DNA of 64,000 nt from Allonocardiopsis opalescens. GTDB taxonomy: Bacteria > Actinomycetota > Actinomycetes > Streptosporangiales > Streptosporangiaceae. Where the stretch lies: positions 62,001 to 126,000 of the forward strand of contig NZ_PVZC01000003.1 of the NCBI RefSeq assembly GCF_003002095.1. The letters run 5' to 3'. The notes under the pieces are model-generated. The model saw nothing but the letters and a program-made list of their open reading frames with translations. It ran no database searches and was not told where the DNA came from. Position numbers and translations under genes: made by a program. Shown here in pieces: positions 1-8,097 of the stretch. Each line of letters begins with the position of its first letter. Positions within the stretch are counted from its first letter, which is position 1.

Positions 1-1625
1 CCGACGGCTCGCCGCGGGGCGGCAAGGACTTCGTGCTGTGGGAGCCGCCGCTCACCGAGAAGACCAGGGAGCGGGGCGCCCCGGTGCGCCGCCCGGCCAC
101 CGCCGAGGCGGCCGAGCTGCTGGCCGAGCTGGCCGCCGATGAGGTGCGCACCCTGGCCTTCGTGCGCTCGCGGCGCGGCGCGGAGTCGGTGGCGCTGGAG
201 GCCGGGGAGCGGCTGGCGGAGCTGCGCCCCGGCGGGCCGGCCGGCGAGGGGGCGGGCGGCGGGCGGATCGCGGCCTACCGGGCCGGCTACCTGGCGAGCG
301 ACCGCCGCCGCCTGGAGGCGGAGCTGCGCTCGGGCGAGCTGCTGGGCCTGGCGACCACCAACGCGCTGGAGCTGGGGGTGGACATCTCGGGGCTGGACGC
401 CGTGCTGATCACCGGCTGGCCGGGCACCCGCGCGTCGCTGTGGCAGCAGGCGGGCCGGGCCGGGCGCGACGGCAGGCGGGCGCTGGCCGTCTTCATCGCC
501 AGGGACGATCCGCTGGACACCTATCTCGTGCACCACCCCGACGCCGTGTTCGGGCGGCCGGTGGAGACGACGGTGTTCGACCCGGACAACCCCTACGTGC
601 TCGGGCCGCACCTGTGCGCGGCAGCGGCGGAGCTGCCGGTCGGCGAGGCCGACCTGGAGCTGTTCGGCCCGGCCGCGCCGGCCGCGCTGGCGGAGCTGGT
701 GGAGCGCGGCCTGCTGCGGCGCCGCTCCAACGGCTGGTACTGGACCCGCAGGGAGCGGGCGAGCGACCTGGCCGACCTGCGCGGCTCGGGCGGGACGCCG
801 GTGCAGATCGTGGAGGCCGACAGCGGGGTGCTGCTCGGCAGCGTCGACGCCGCGGCCGCGCACAGCACCGTGCACGAGGGCGCCGTCTACCTGCACCAGG
901 GCGAGACCTACCTGGTGCGGCGGCTGGACCTGGACGACGCCATCGCCCTGGTGGAGCCGGCCCGGCCGCCCTACTCCACCTGGGCGCGCGGGGTGACCCG
1001 GATCGAGGTGGCCGAGCCGGTGCGCGAGTGCGCGTGGGGCGAGGCGAGCCTGCACTTCGGCACGGTGCGGGTGACCGACCAGGTGGTGGCCTACCAGCTG
1101 CGCGACGCCGCGACGGGCACCCCCGTCGGCGAGGAGCCGCTGGACCTGCCGCCCCGCACCCTGCACACCCGCGCCTGCTGGTGGACGGTCGCACCCGAGC
1201 AGGCGGAGCGGCTGCGCGAGGAGGGCGTCGAACTGCCCGGCGCCGCGCACGCCGCCGAGCACGCCTCGATCGGGCTGCTCCCCCTCTTCGCCACCTGCGA
1301 CCGCTGGGACATCGGCGGCGTCTCCACCGAGGCCCACCCCGACACCGGCCGCCTGACGGTCTTCGTCTACGACGGCCAGGCGGGCGGCGCCGGCTTCGCC
1401 GAGCGCGGCTACCTCCGCGCCGCCGACTGGCTGCGCGCCACCCGCGCCCTCATCGCCGACTGCGAGTGCCCCACCGGCTGCCCGTCGTGCATCCAGTCGC
1501 CCAAGTGCGGCAACGGCAACGAACCCCTCGACAAGTCCGGCGCCCTGCGCCTCCTGGACACCCTCCTCGCCGGCGCCCCCGACGTCACCACCCCCGAACC
1601 CGAAACCGCCCAACCGGCCGCCTGA
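1..1625 (+). CDS. DEAD/DEAH-box helicase with DUF1998 domain, 3' part
   Basis: The reading frame is open from the window edge, so only the C-terminal ~540 residues are present. They contain the second helicase lobe, with motif V-like TTNALELGVDISG and motif VI QQAGRAGRDGR, then a DUF1998 region with DGQAGGAGFAERG. A cysteine cluster (CECPTGCPSCIQSPKCGNGN) near the C-terminus probably binds zinc. This is the architecture of the YprA/MrfA-type ATP-dependent DNA helicases, one of which acts in mitomycin lesion repair in Bacillus. In actinobacteria the gene is the classic neighbour of the Tad-like genes (Rv3649 position), and here it converges on them. The repair role is inferred from the family. 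Confidence 0.9.
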   Translation, partial: DGSPRGGKDFVLWEPPLTEKTRERGAPVRRPATAEAAELLAELAADEVRTLAFVRSRRGAESVALEAGERLAELRPGGPAGEGAGGGRIAAYRAGYLASDRRRLEAELRSGELLGLATTNALELGVDISGLDAVLITGWPGTRASLWQQAGRAGRDGRRALAVFIARDDPLDTYLVHHPDAVFGRPVETTVFDPDNPYVLGPHLCAAAAELPVGEADLELFGPAAPAALAELVERGLLRRRSNGWYWTRRERASDLADLRGSGGTPVQIVEADSGVLLGSVDAAAAHSTVHEGAVYLHQGETYLVRRLDLDDAIALVEPARPPYSTWARGVTRIEVAEPVRECAWGEASLHFGTVRVTDQVVAYQLRDAATGTPVGEEPLDLPPRTLHTRACWWTVAPEQAERLREEGVELPGAAHAAEHASIGLLPLFATCDRWDIGGVSTEAHPDTGRLTVFVYDGQAGGAGFAERGYLRAADWLRATRALIADCECPTGCPSCIQSPKCGNGNEPLDKSGALRLLDTLLAGAPDVTTPEPETAQPAA

Positions 1626-1987
1626 GCGGCCGTCCGGGACGCCCGGCCCGACCATCGGCGGCCCAAGGCCGCACCCGGGCGGCCCCCGGCCGCAGGCGCC
1701 GACCGGAGCCAGGTCACCGGTAACGGCCCCGCCCCGACGCGCGGAGACCACCGTCGGGCGGATCCCGGGGGCCGCTTCCCGCTCCCGCGCCTCGGCCGCC
1801 GCCGGGAGACCCCGGGAGGGGACTTCCCGCTCCCCGGCGTTCCTCGTCCCCCGGCTCCCGCGTCCTCCGACTCCCGCACTTCGGCCGCCGCCGGAGAACC
1901 GGAGAGGCCGCCTCCCCCGGCGCTCATCGTCCTCCCGCTCCCGCGCCTCGACCGCCCCGGCGGCCCGCCCGCCGGCGCCCCACGCCA
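1626..1987. other. Non-coding convergent intergenic stretch
   Basis: No credible gene. The stretch after the helicase stop is almost pure G+C and low in complexity. Between about 1770 and 1960 the phrase CTCCCGCGCCTCGGCCGCC recurs three times with drift. No hairpin followed by a T-run was identified. Confidence 0.6.
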
Positions 1988-2440
1988 GGACCACCCCGCG
2001 CACGAAGACTCCACCCGGCGACGGCCTTGAACGGCACCGCACCCGCCGGTCCCACGGCCCCTCCACCACCTGGCCGAAAGACAGCGCAGCCACCGGAACC
2101 CGACTCATACGCCCGCCGACGCGCCCATCAGCAGGACCACCCCGCACCCACGGATTCCGCTCCGGAGCGGCCCCGAACGACACCATGCCCGCCGGTCCCA
2201 CGGCCCCTGCACCACCTGGCGGTAAGGTGGCGGCCACCAGCACCCGACTCGTCCGCCCGCCGACATATCCCGCGGTAGGACCACCCCGCACACGCGAGGA
2301 CTCCGCTCCGGGGACGGCCCCGAACGACACCGCACTCGCCGCTCCCACGACCACCTCCACCACCTGACGACAAGGCGGCGTGGCCACCGGCACCCGACCG
2401 GCCGCCTCCACCAGGACAAGGCGCCCCCCGCGAGCGTCCT
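1988..2440. repeat. Degenerate ~145-bp tandem repeat array
   Basis: Four imperfect units follow one another, anchored by GGACCACCCCGCAC-like blocks at 1988, 2134, 2278 and 2414 (spacing 146, 144, 136). CGCCGGTCCCACGGCCCC-like blocks at 2044, 2190 and 2337 have the same period. Open frames cross the array on both strands but have no ribosome-binding site and encode only arginine/proline-rich low complexity, so it is taken as non-coding. Confidence 0.7.
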
Positions 2441-2721
2441 CCTCCGGCCACGGCCGCCCCACCCTGGCGCCTCCCCCAGCTGCCGCATGACGCGCCCGCC
2501 GGGTACGCGAGCGAGTCCCCGCGCACGGGCACTCCGGCGCTCCCCCGACACCGTGGCGCCAGGCGTGCGTGCACGTAGGTCTGCGGTCGGGGAGCGCACC
2601 GGAAGGCCCTGCCACACCCGCCGAACCCGTTCGTTCCCAGACCGCGCCCAAGTGCGCATGCGACAGGTCAGCCCGGCAGAGGACGGCCGAGCCGCCGCCG
2701 GGCGGATCACGGCCCCGATCG

Positions 2722-3279
2722 TCCGGTCGCAGTGGCCGAGCGGCCGCCCGGTGGCCGAACCGCCGCCAGACGGGTCACGAGGTCCACCCCGCGGGACCAG
2801 CACGGAACCCCGCCCCGGCGTGGAACCGATGCCGAGCACCGAGGTCAGGCACGGCGACGACCACCGCGGCGACGAGGCCGTCGCCGGACAAGTCAACGGG
2901 TCCACGAACCTTCCTGGTCGCAGCGGCGAGCGACCGCTTGGTGGCCGAACCGCCACCGGACACGGAATCCACAGGACCAGCACGCCCCCCCCCGCAGCGC
3001 GGGGCCGATGCCGAGGGCCGCGGGCAGGCGGTCGACCGGAACGGCGACGACCACCTCGGCGGCCGGGCCGCCGCCGGACCCGTCACGGGATCCGCCCCAC
3101 CGGACCAGCACGGGAGCCCGCCCGCGGCCTAGGACGGATGCCGAAGGCCGAAGGGAGTTGGTCGACCGGAATGACGACGGCCATCTCGGCGGCCGGGCCG
3201 CCACCGGGCAGGTCACAGGTCCACGAACCTCCCGGTCGCGGGAGCGAGGGGCCGCCCGGTGGCCGGATCGCCGGACAGG
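2722..3279 (-). repeat. Tandem degenerate copies of the 3' end of the adjacent TadE-like gene
   Basis: The last ~39 codons of the neighbouring minus-strand gene (about 3273-3400) recur downstream as units near 2771-2900, 2966-3085 and 3086-3210. The anchor GATGCCGAGGGCCGCGG and variants start at 2828, 3007, 3137 and, inside the gene, 3334. Conceptual minus-strand translation again gives AAEVVVAVPVDRLPAALGIG and drifted versions. A second block (GGTGGCCGAACCGCC type, near 2722-2770, 2920-2965 and 3228-3272) separates some units, giving compound spacings of 130-197 bp. The copies lack starts and carry frame damage, so they are non-functional as written. Confidence 0.75.
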
Positions 3280-3696
3280 TCACGGTGTCCACCCCACGGG
3301 ACCGGCACGGGAGCGTGCCTGGAGGTCGGGACCGATGCCGAGGGCCGCGGGGAGGCGGTCGACCGGGACGGCGACGACCACCTCCGCGGCCGGGCCGCGG
3401 ACGGCGCAGGACTCCAGCCGCGCGCCGTTGCGCTGCGCACTCGCATCGGCGGCCGCGCAGGCGGCCGAGGCGCCCGCCACGGCACGCGCCGCCGCGGCCA
3501 GGGCGGCGAGGTCGGCGGCGCCCGCCGCCTGCTGGCGGTCGGCCCGGACGCCGGCCGCGGCGGCGAGGACGAGCGCGCTGGTCCACACGAGCGCGCAGAG
3601 CGCGACCGCCCAGACCGTGCCGCTGCCGCGCTGCGCCCGGAGCCCCGCGCTGGGACGGCGCGGCTGCTCAGTCGGCGGGCGGGGCGGGCACCGCAT
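3280..3696 (-). CDS. TadE-like minor pseudopilin (Rv3655c-type)
   Basis: This 138-aa protein is predicted to be a membrane-anchored minor component of a Tad/Flp-like secretion or pilus machine. It has an N-terminal RGSGTVWAVALCALVWTSAL segment (TadE-like start of a hydrophobic helix), then an alanine-rich region with spaced Cys (ASAACAAADAS, LESCAV). The ATG at 3696 is chosen because GGGAGGT lies about 8 nt upstream; a GTG at 3705 is the alternative. It overlaps the preceding tadE by ~29 bp, so translation is probably coupled. The final ~39 codons lie within a segment repeated three more times downstream, so the natural C-terminus may have been altered by that duplication. Confidence 0.75.
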   Translation of the reverse strand: MRCPPRPPTEQPRRPSAGLRAQRGSGTVWAVALCALVWTSALVLAAAAGVRADRQQAAGAADLAALAAAARAVAGASAACAAADASAQRNGARLESCAVRGPAAEVVVAVPVDRLPAALGIGPDLQARSRAGPVGWTP

Positions 3697-4093
3697 CGCG
3701 CTCACCTCCCGGTACGGCCCGGCCGGGTTCCAGCCGGGCGACGGTCGCGCAGTGGACCGGCAGCGTCACCCGGACGGCCATCCACAGCGGCACGTCGGCC
3801 TCCACTGCGACGCGCACGCTGCCCTCGGCCGGCCGCGGCTCGACCGCCACCCGCGCCCCGGGCGGGCCGAGCTGTCGCGCGGTGTCGCCGACCACGGCGT
3901 CGGACTCGCCCCGCGCCGCCAGCCGTGCGGCGGACCTGGCCGCGTCGGCGCAGGCCACCTGCGCGGAGGCGGCGGCCAGCATCGACAGGGCCATCCCGAG
4001 CAGCAGCACGACGGCGGGCAGTGCGATCGCGGTCTCGGCGGTGACCGCGCCGCGCTGCCCCCCACGGCGGCGCGGCCCGCGCTCAGCCCGCAA
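3668..4093 (-). CDS. TadE family pilus assembly protein
   Basis: This 141-aa protein begins with a short Arg-rich leader, then QRGAVTAETAIALPAVVLLL. That is the TadE signature: a Glu at about +5 of a class-III-like pseudopilin helix. A single N-terminal membrane helix is followed by a small extracytoplasmic domain. It probably acts as a minor pseudopilin in the same machine as the TadA/B/C proteins encoded upstream on this strand. The start overlaps the end of the DUF4244 gene by about 11 bp and its own 3' end overlaps the next TadE-like gene, so the three form a compact 3' module. Confidence 0.82.
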   Translation of the reverse strand: MRAERGPRRRGGQRGAVTAETAIALPAVVLLLGMALSMLAAASAQVACADAARSAARLAARGESDAVVGDTARQLGPPGARVAVEPRPAEGSVRVAVEADVPLWMAVRVTLPVHCATVARLEPGRAVPGGERDAVPAPPAD

Positions 4094-4250
4094 GGCCGAG
4101 CGCCCGGTTCACCAGCGCCACCAGCTGCTGGCTGACGTCCTCGCTGGTCAGAATGCGGTATAGCACAGCGGCGAAGGCGCAGGCAGCAATCAGGACGACC
4201 GCGTATTCGGCCGTGGCCATACCGTCGTCGGCACTTCCGCGAGGAGCCAC
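4083..4250 (-). CDS. DUF4244 Flp/pilin-like small protein
   Basis: The C-terminal sequence GMATAEYAVVLIAACAFAAV, followed by LYRIL, is the DUF4244 (Rv3656c-type) hallmark: a Flp-pilin-like cleavage context (G then TAEYA) leading into one hydrophobic helix, ending ALGLAG. Such proteins are thought to be the major pilin-like subunit of actinobacterial Tad systems. The frame stays open far upstream because of base composition, so the start is uncertain. I use the GTG at 4250 (55 aa); an ATG at 4220 would give a 45-residue form. No clear ribosome-binding site precedes either. The usual tight spacing to TadC is lost: 1.16 kb of non-coding DNA intervenes. Confidence 0.7.
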   Translation of the reverse strand: MAPRGSADDGMATAEYAVVLIAACAFAAVLYRILTSEDVSQQLVALVNRALGLAG

Positions 4251-4732
4251 ACCGCCATGCCGGTACTCGGCGCGGCGCCCGACCCTCGCCACGCCGGTCC
4301 CGAGCCGCCCCTCAGGGAGGGCACCGCGACGGCGAGCGGCCGGGCACCCGACCGCCGGTCCACCGGCCGGGTGACGGCCAAGGGCGCCCCCGCCACGGCG
4401 GCGTACGGCGGCCCACCCGGCCCCGGCCGCATCCCCGCCGGCGCAGCGGCCACGCGGCCGGAAGCATCCGGCTCTGGCCGGCGAGGCCGAGCGGACACCC
4501 CGCCCGGCGAGCCCACGGGCAGGCACGATCCCCCGCGCGAGCTGGGTCAGTGCGCGCCCAGAGTCGGTTCGCATGGCTTCCTCCACAGATCCATCAGGCG
4601 GTCCCGCCACCGCGGCCGCGGCGGCAAGCACAGCCTCCGCCGCCAAGCCCGCGACAAGATGCGCACCACCAAACCTGTGGACAACTCCCCCACCCGCCCT
4701 CCCCCTGTGGACAACCCCGCCACAGCCCCTTC
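4251..4732. other. Non-coding insertion between pilin-like gene and TadC, part 1
   Basis: No gene with a ribosome-binding site. Two TGTGGACAA sites (the complement of TTGTCCACA, the actinobacterial DnaA-box form) lie at 4676-4684 and 4706-4714, just outside the repeat element at 4733-4847. Confidence 0.55.
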
Positions 4733-4847
4733 CCCCGCCCTCCCTGGGGGGCTCCCCTACAACCATCCTTGTGCCGCGAGGTGCGCGGCGTGAGGGGTTA
4801 CCGGCGGGTTGTGGACAAGTCGACCTGGCGGCGCCTGCTTGTGGACG
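4733..4847 (-). repeat. Dispersed intergenic element copy A (paired DnaA-box-like sites)
   Basis: Read on the minus strand, the element starts with two TTGTCCACA-related 9-mers (complement at 4840 and 4810). These are followed by a GCGCGCACC-like block, a degenerate AGAATGGTTCCAAGGGG block (ACAAGGATGGTTG here) and a GCCCCCCAGGGAGGGCGGG tail. The order matches copies at 15.4 and 20.6 kb. Together with the sites at 4676 and 4706, this puts four DnaA-box-like 9-mers within 175 bp. Confidence 0.65.
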
Positions 4848-5409
4848 GGCGGATTGACAAGGGTGGAAGACAGGTGGGCGGGAGGCCGATATGTCGGCGC
4901 GTTGCGGTGTCGACATATTCGCTTGGCTTGAGAATGGCGAGTCGACAAGGCCATCTGATTCACTTGCCATTTTTTCGACAAGATGTTCTGCCGGTCGGCG
5001 GATCGACGATTCGCACTCACGATTGGCATTGGCTCGTTTCCCGGATCACCTGTCGCTTGGAAATGGCGGTCGTCCGAGCGGAAACGTGTACGGGACACGG
5101 CGGAATCTGCGCTTGCGAGCGGTTCCCGGTCGGTCGGGTCTGAGCCGGATCGCGCTGCGGCGTCGGAGGTTCAGCGGCCGAGCGAGCGAGAGTACGCGCG
5201 GGGAGGCGCCTAGGAGAGGCCCGGGCGGAAGGGCGGCGGAGCGGCCGGCGCCGTTGAATCCGGGGCGGGCGTGGACGGAGCGGAAAGGGATGGCGACTTT
5301 CCGTGATATCGGGCCCGTGTGTGCTCCGGACCGCCGCTCGGGCGGTGCGGGTGCAATTCCCGGCCGATCCGGCCGGGCGGCGGGGGGCGGAATCAGCGGA
5401 CGGGCGGCG
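4848..5409. other. AT-richer non-coding stretch inside the tad cluster
   Basis: No supportable gene. About 4880-5110 is clearly less GC-rich than its surroundings. It contains an 8-bp inverted repeat ATATGTCG ... CGACATAT near 4890-4920 and two direct TCGACAAG copies. Its composition is unlike the genes on either side, which suggests acquired DNA or an old promoter region for the downstream pilin-like genes. Confidence 0.5.
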
Positions 5410-6201
5410 TCACGGTAGGACGACCGCGCCCATCAGGCCCACGGCCATCGGCACCACGCCGATGAGCACGAAGGCGGGCAGGAAGCACAGGCCGAGCGGC
5501 AGCACCGCCGCGACCGACGCGCGCTGGGCGGCGGCGACCGCGCGGGAGCGGGCGGCGCGGCGGCGGTCCCGGGCGAAGCGGTCCAGGGCGGCGGCGGGCG
5601 GGGCGCCGGTGCGGGCGGAGCGGGCCAGGGTGCGGCCGAGGGCGTGCAGGTCGTCGGGGCCCTCGGCCAGCCGCCACGCGGCGGCGGGATCGGTGCCAAG
5701 GCGCTGGCGTTCGGCGACCGTGCGCAGCTCCTCGCCGAGCGGGCCGGGCAGGGCCCGGCCGACGGCCTCCAGCGCGTCGGTCGGCGGCAGGCCGCTGCGC
5801 AGCGCGGCGGCCAGCAGCTCGGTGGCCACCGGCAGGCCCGACTCGATGCGCTCCCGGCGCTCGCGCACCGCGCGCGGCTCCGCGCGGGACACCACCAGGA
5901 AGGCGCCGCAGCCGGCCAGCGGAGCCGCCGCCAGGCCCACCGCCCCGCCGACCAGCGCGTAGCCGGCGACCATGGCGACGGCCGCGACGACCAGCCGCAC
6001 CGGCCGCGGCAGCGTCGCGGCGGGCGGCTCGCCCCGGCGCTCCCGGCCGTCGGGCGGCACGGGCCGCGGTCCCGGCGGAGCCGGACCGAGCAGCGCGGCC
6101 AGCCGCCGCGCCGCCCGGCGGCGCGGCACGATCAGCGCGCCGAAGGCCGCCGCCAGCACCACTCCGCCCAGCCCCGCCGAGTACTCCCAGACCTCCACCA
6201 C
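5410..6201 (-). CDS. Type II secretion F-domain protein, TadC-like
   Basis: This 263-aa membrane protein has an N-terminal helix (SAGLGGVVLAAAFGALIV), a second hydrophobic stretch (VRLVVAAVAMVAGYALVGGA) and a cytoplasmic T2SSF region with ERIESGLPVATELLAAALRS. A C-terminal pair of helices ends FVLIGVVPMAVGLMGAVVLP. It should form the inner-membrane platform of the Tad machine with TadB. A GTG at 6201 or 6198 sits 4-7 nt after GGGAGG and is preferred over a longer frame. In most actinobacteria tadB and tadC abut; here 1.18 kb of repeat DNA lies between them, so tadC may depend on a separate promoter. Confidence 0.85.
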   Translation of the reverse strand: MVEVWEYSAGLGGVVLAAAFGALIVPRRRAARRLAALLGPAPPGPRPVPPDGRERRGEPPAATLPRPVRLVVAAVAMVAGYALVGGAVGLAAAPLAGCGAFLVVSRAEPRAVRERRERIESGLPVATELLAAALRSGLPPTDALEAVGRALPGPLGEELRTVAERQRLGTDPAAAWRLAEGPDDLHALGRTLARSARTGAPPAAALDRFARDRRRAARSRAVAAAQRASVAAVLPLGLCFLPAFVLIGVVPMAVGLMGAVVLP

Positions 6202-6527
6202 CGGACCTCCCGAATCGTCCACGACCCGGCCGGCTCAACCGGCCGGGTCGTCATGAACGCGACACCCCGCGCCTGTCACGGCCGCCGGACCATCGCGTAA
6301 CGCGCGCTCCATGCGCATGTGCGGCCGCGGGTCCGACCACCCCGCCATTCGGGGCTCCGTACGTACCGTGCGGCCGCCGGCCGCAGGACCACCGAGTCAT
6401 TCAGGCTCCCGTGCGTACGGGACCGCCAGACGCCTCGCACCACCGGCGGACCTGTGCGCCGCACTCACCACGGCGCACCTCTGCCACCGACGCTTCCGGC
6501 GGGTGGGAGTGTTCCGGGAGGCCCGGC
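6202..6527. other. Non-coding segment between tadB and tadC
   Basis: No gene seen. Open frames on both strands are composition artefacts without ribosome-binding sites. The segment leads into the palindrome and CRISPR-like repeats at 6529-6756. Confidence 0.5.
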
Positions 6528-6528
6528 C

Positions 6529-6564
6529 GCGCATGCGGGGACGACGCGTCGTCCCCGCATGCGC
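6529..6564. repeat. Perfect 36-bp palindrome
   Basis: Two 18-bp arms meet without a loop. The left arm is GCGCATGCGGGGACGACG and the right arm is its exact reverse complement. The right arm is also the 5' half of the first CRISPR-like repeat, so the palindrome looks like a head-to-head join of two such half-repeats. Confidence 0.85.
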
Positions 6565-6756
6565 CGGGGGTGTTTCCTCCGCCGCGGCGGGTGGTGGGCC
6601 GTTCCTTGCGGCCGTCCCCGCACTCGCGGGTGTTCCCTGATCCCATGCGGTCTCGTCCGCCGACTCGTCGTCGCTCCACGTGCGCGCCGGGCGATGGCCC
6701 CCATGCAGGCCGGCCCAGGTGGCGGCCCGTCGCCGTGTGCGCGCGGAGCGATGGCC
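6548..6756 (+). CRISPR. Relic type I-E-like CRISPR array, four degenerate repeats, no cas genes
   Basis: Repeat-like units lie at 6548-6577, 6611-6637, 6670-6699 and 6729-6756, separated by 33, 32 and 29 nt, the spacing of I-E arrays. Units 1 and 2 share GTCCCCGCA ... GCGGG ... TGTTCC, close to the known actinobacterial I-E repeat style with its GTCCCCGC hairpin stem. Units 3 and 4 share GTCGC, then GTGCGCGC, then GCGATGGCC. The repeats differ too much for an active array and no cas gene is in the window. Chance similarity in GC-rich DNA is possible, but the regular spacing argues against it. Confidence 0.42.
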
Positions 6757-6930
6757 GCGCCGACCGGCGGCCAGGCGGTCCGAGCCCATACCGGGCCCAA
6801 GCGGGCGTGCGTATGCGCCTGCCGGAGTGAAGACGTGCCCGACCGCGCTGCCCCCTCGGACCGTGTGTGCGACGCCGCGGGATTCCGCCCGAGTCCCGGT
6901 TGACGGCATGCGGGTGACGGAAGGTCCATG

Positions 6931-7330
6931 CCGTGCGGACGTGGAACGGCGGCCGGTTCGGCTCGATCGTCCGCCCGGACCCCCTTGGTCCGGCCGGACG
7001 GCCGCTGTTGCTGAGGCGCACGGACGTGCCGGTGAAAGACGGGGCCGATGGCGGGTCCGCACGCCGGCAGAGATCCGGACCCGTGCGGACGTGGAGTAGC
7101 GGTCGGTCCACGCCGATCGTCCGCCTGCTCCGATCGCCCCCGGCCCGGCCGGACGGCCGCCGTCGTGGCGGTCGCGCGGACGTGCCGGTGTGGGACGGGG
7201 TCGACGGCGGGTCGGCGCGGTGGCGGCTTTCGCGGTGCGGACGGATGGGCCGGGCGGCGCCCACGGACCGGGGGCGACGACCTCCGGGAGTGGACGGTCG
7301 CCCGGGTCCCGTGGTGAGCGCGCATGGATC
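6931..7330. repeat. ~150-bp tandem repeats upstream of tadC
   Basis: Blocks beginning GTGCGGACGTGGA occur at 6933 and 7083, with a weaker third near 7236. GGTCCGGCCGGACGGCCGC and CGGACGTGCCGGTG blocks repeat at the same ~150-bp offset. No ribosome-binding site or convincing protein is encoded. The unit length is like the array at 1988-2440, but the sequence differs. Confidence 0.65.
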
Positions 7331-7380
7331 TCCCGGCGGAGGCGGGGCGGCTGGCCGGCCCCGGTCCGTGCCGGGGCGGG

Positions 7381-8097
7381 TCATCGGAGTTCCTGGGCGG
7401 TGCAGGCGCGGCTGCTGATGCGGAGGGTCCACCACAGGCCGGCGGCGTCGAGGGTGATGCCCGCCGCCAGACAGGCGAGGCCGGCGGGGGTGCCTAGGAG
7501 GAAGGCCAGCGGGCGTTCGTCGAGGCTGGTGGCGAGGGCGAGGCCGGCGGCGGGCAGGGCGGCGAGCAGGATCGCGGTGGTCCGCGGGCCGGCGAGCTGG
7601 GCGGCCGTCTCGCGGCGGCGGGCCAGGCCGTCGGCCAGGGTGTCGGCGAGGCGGTCGGCGACCTGGGCGAAGCCCGCGCCGGTGCCGGCGCCGACGCGCC
7701 AGCACGCCGCCAGGTAGGCCAGCCCGCCGGCGCCGGGGAGTCTGGAGAGGGCGACGAGCGCGTCGACCGGGTCGTCGCCGGAGCGGGCGGCGGCCGCCAC
7801 CGGGGCCAGCCGCGCGGCGACCGCGGGCGGCGCCTCGTCGGCGGCGGCCGCCAGGGCGTCGGCGGCGGTGCGGCCGGCGTGCAGTTCGGCGGCGAGCGCC
7901 GCGCACAGTTCGACCACCGCCCGCTGCCAGAGTTCTCGTTCGCCGCCGCGCAGCACCGCCCGACGGAGGTCCGGCAGGGACCGGACGGGCGCGCCGCCGG
8001 AGGGCCGCAGCCGCCGCAGCCGCACCCGGCCGGGCGCCGCCGAGCCGAGCAGCCACACCGCGAGCCCGACGCAGGCCGCGGCCGCGAGCGCGGTCAC
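7381..8097 (-). CDS. Type II secretion F-domain protein, TadB-like
   Basis: This 238-aa protein starts with a hydrophobic helix (TALAAAACVGLAVWLLGS) and has a cytoplasmic helical region with LCAALAAELHAGRTAADAL and WRVGAGTGAGFAQVADRLAD, typical of T2SSF domains. It ends with two further membrane helices (TTAILLAALPAAGLALATS; LACLAAGITLDAAGLWWTL). The GTG at 8097 overlaps the TadA stop as GTGA, showing tight coupling. It is shorter than stand-alone TadB proteins but normal for the actinobacterial Rv3658c-type. It should assemble with TadC into the membrane platform driven by the TadA ATPase. Confidence 0.87.
   Translation of the reverse strand: MTALAAAACVGLAVWLLGSAAPGRVRLRRLRPSGGAPVRSLPDLRRAVLRGGERELWQRAVVELCAALAAELHAGRTAADALAAAADEAPPAVAARLAPVAAAARSGDDPVDALVALSRLPGAGGLAYLAACWRVGAGTGAGFAQVADRLADTLADGLARRRETAAQLAGPRTTAILLAALPAAGLALATSLDERPLAFLLGTPAGLACLAAGITLDAAGLWWTLRISSRACTAQELR

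Noticed and set aside
2722-3400. Diversity-generating retroelement
   Set aside because: No reverse transcriptase or accessory gene is present, and differences between units are not confined to adenine positions. Tandem decay explains them better.
2487-4163. 558-codon plus-strand frame across the repeats and TadE genes
   Set aside because: Arg/Pro/Gly low complexity, no ribosome-binding site, and antisense to the recognised TadE proteins.
4676-4847. Replication origin (oriC)
   Set aside because: Four DnaA-box-like sites are too few, there is no AT-rich unwinding region of note, and dnaA/dnaN are not in the window.
4848-5409. Insertion sequence remnant
   Set aside because: The composition is unusual, but no transposase fragment or terminal inverted repeats with target duplications were found.
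6548-6756. Active CRISPR array
   Set aside because: The repeats are too divergent and no cas genes are in the window, so only a relic is proposed.
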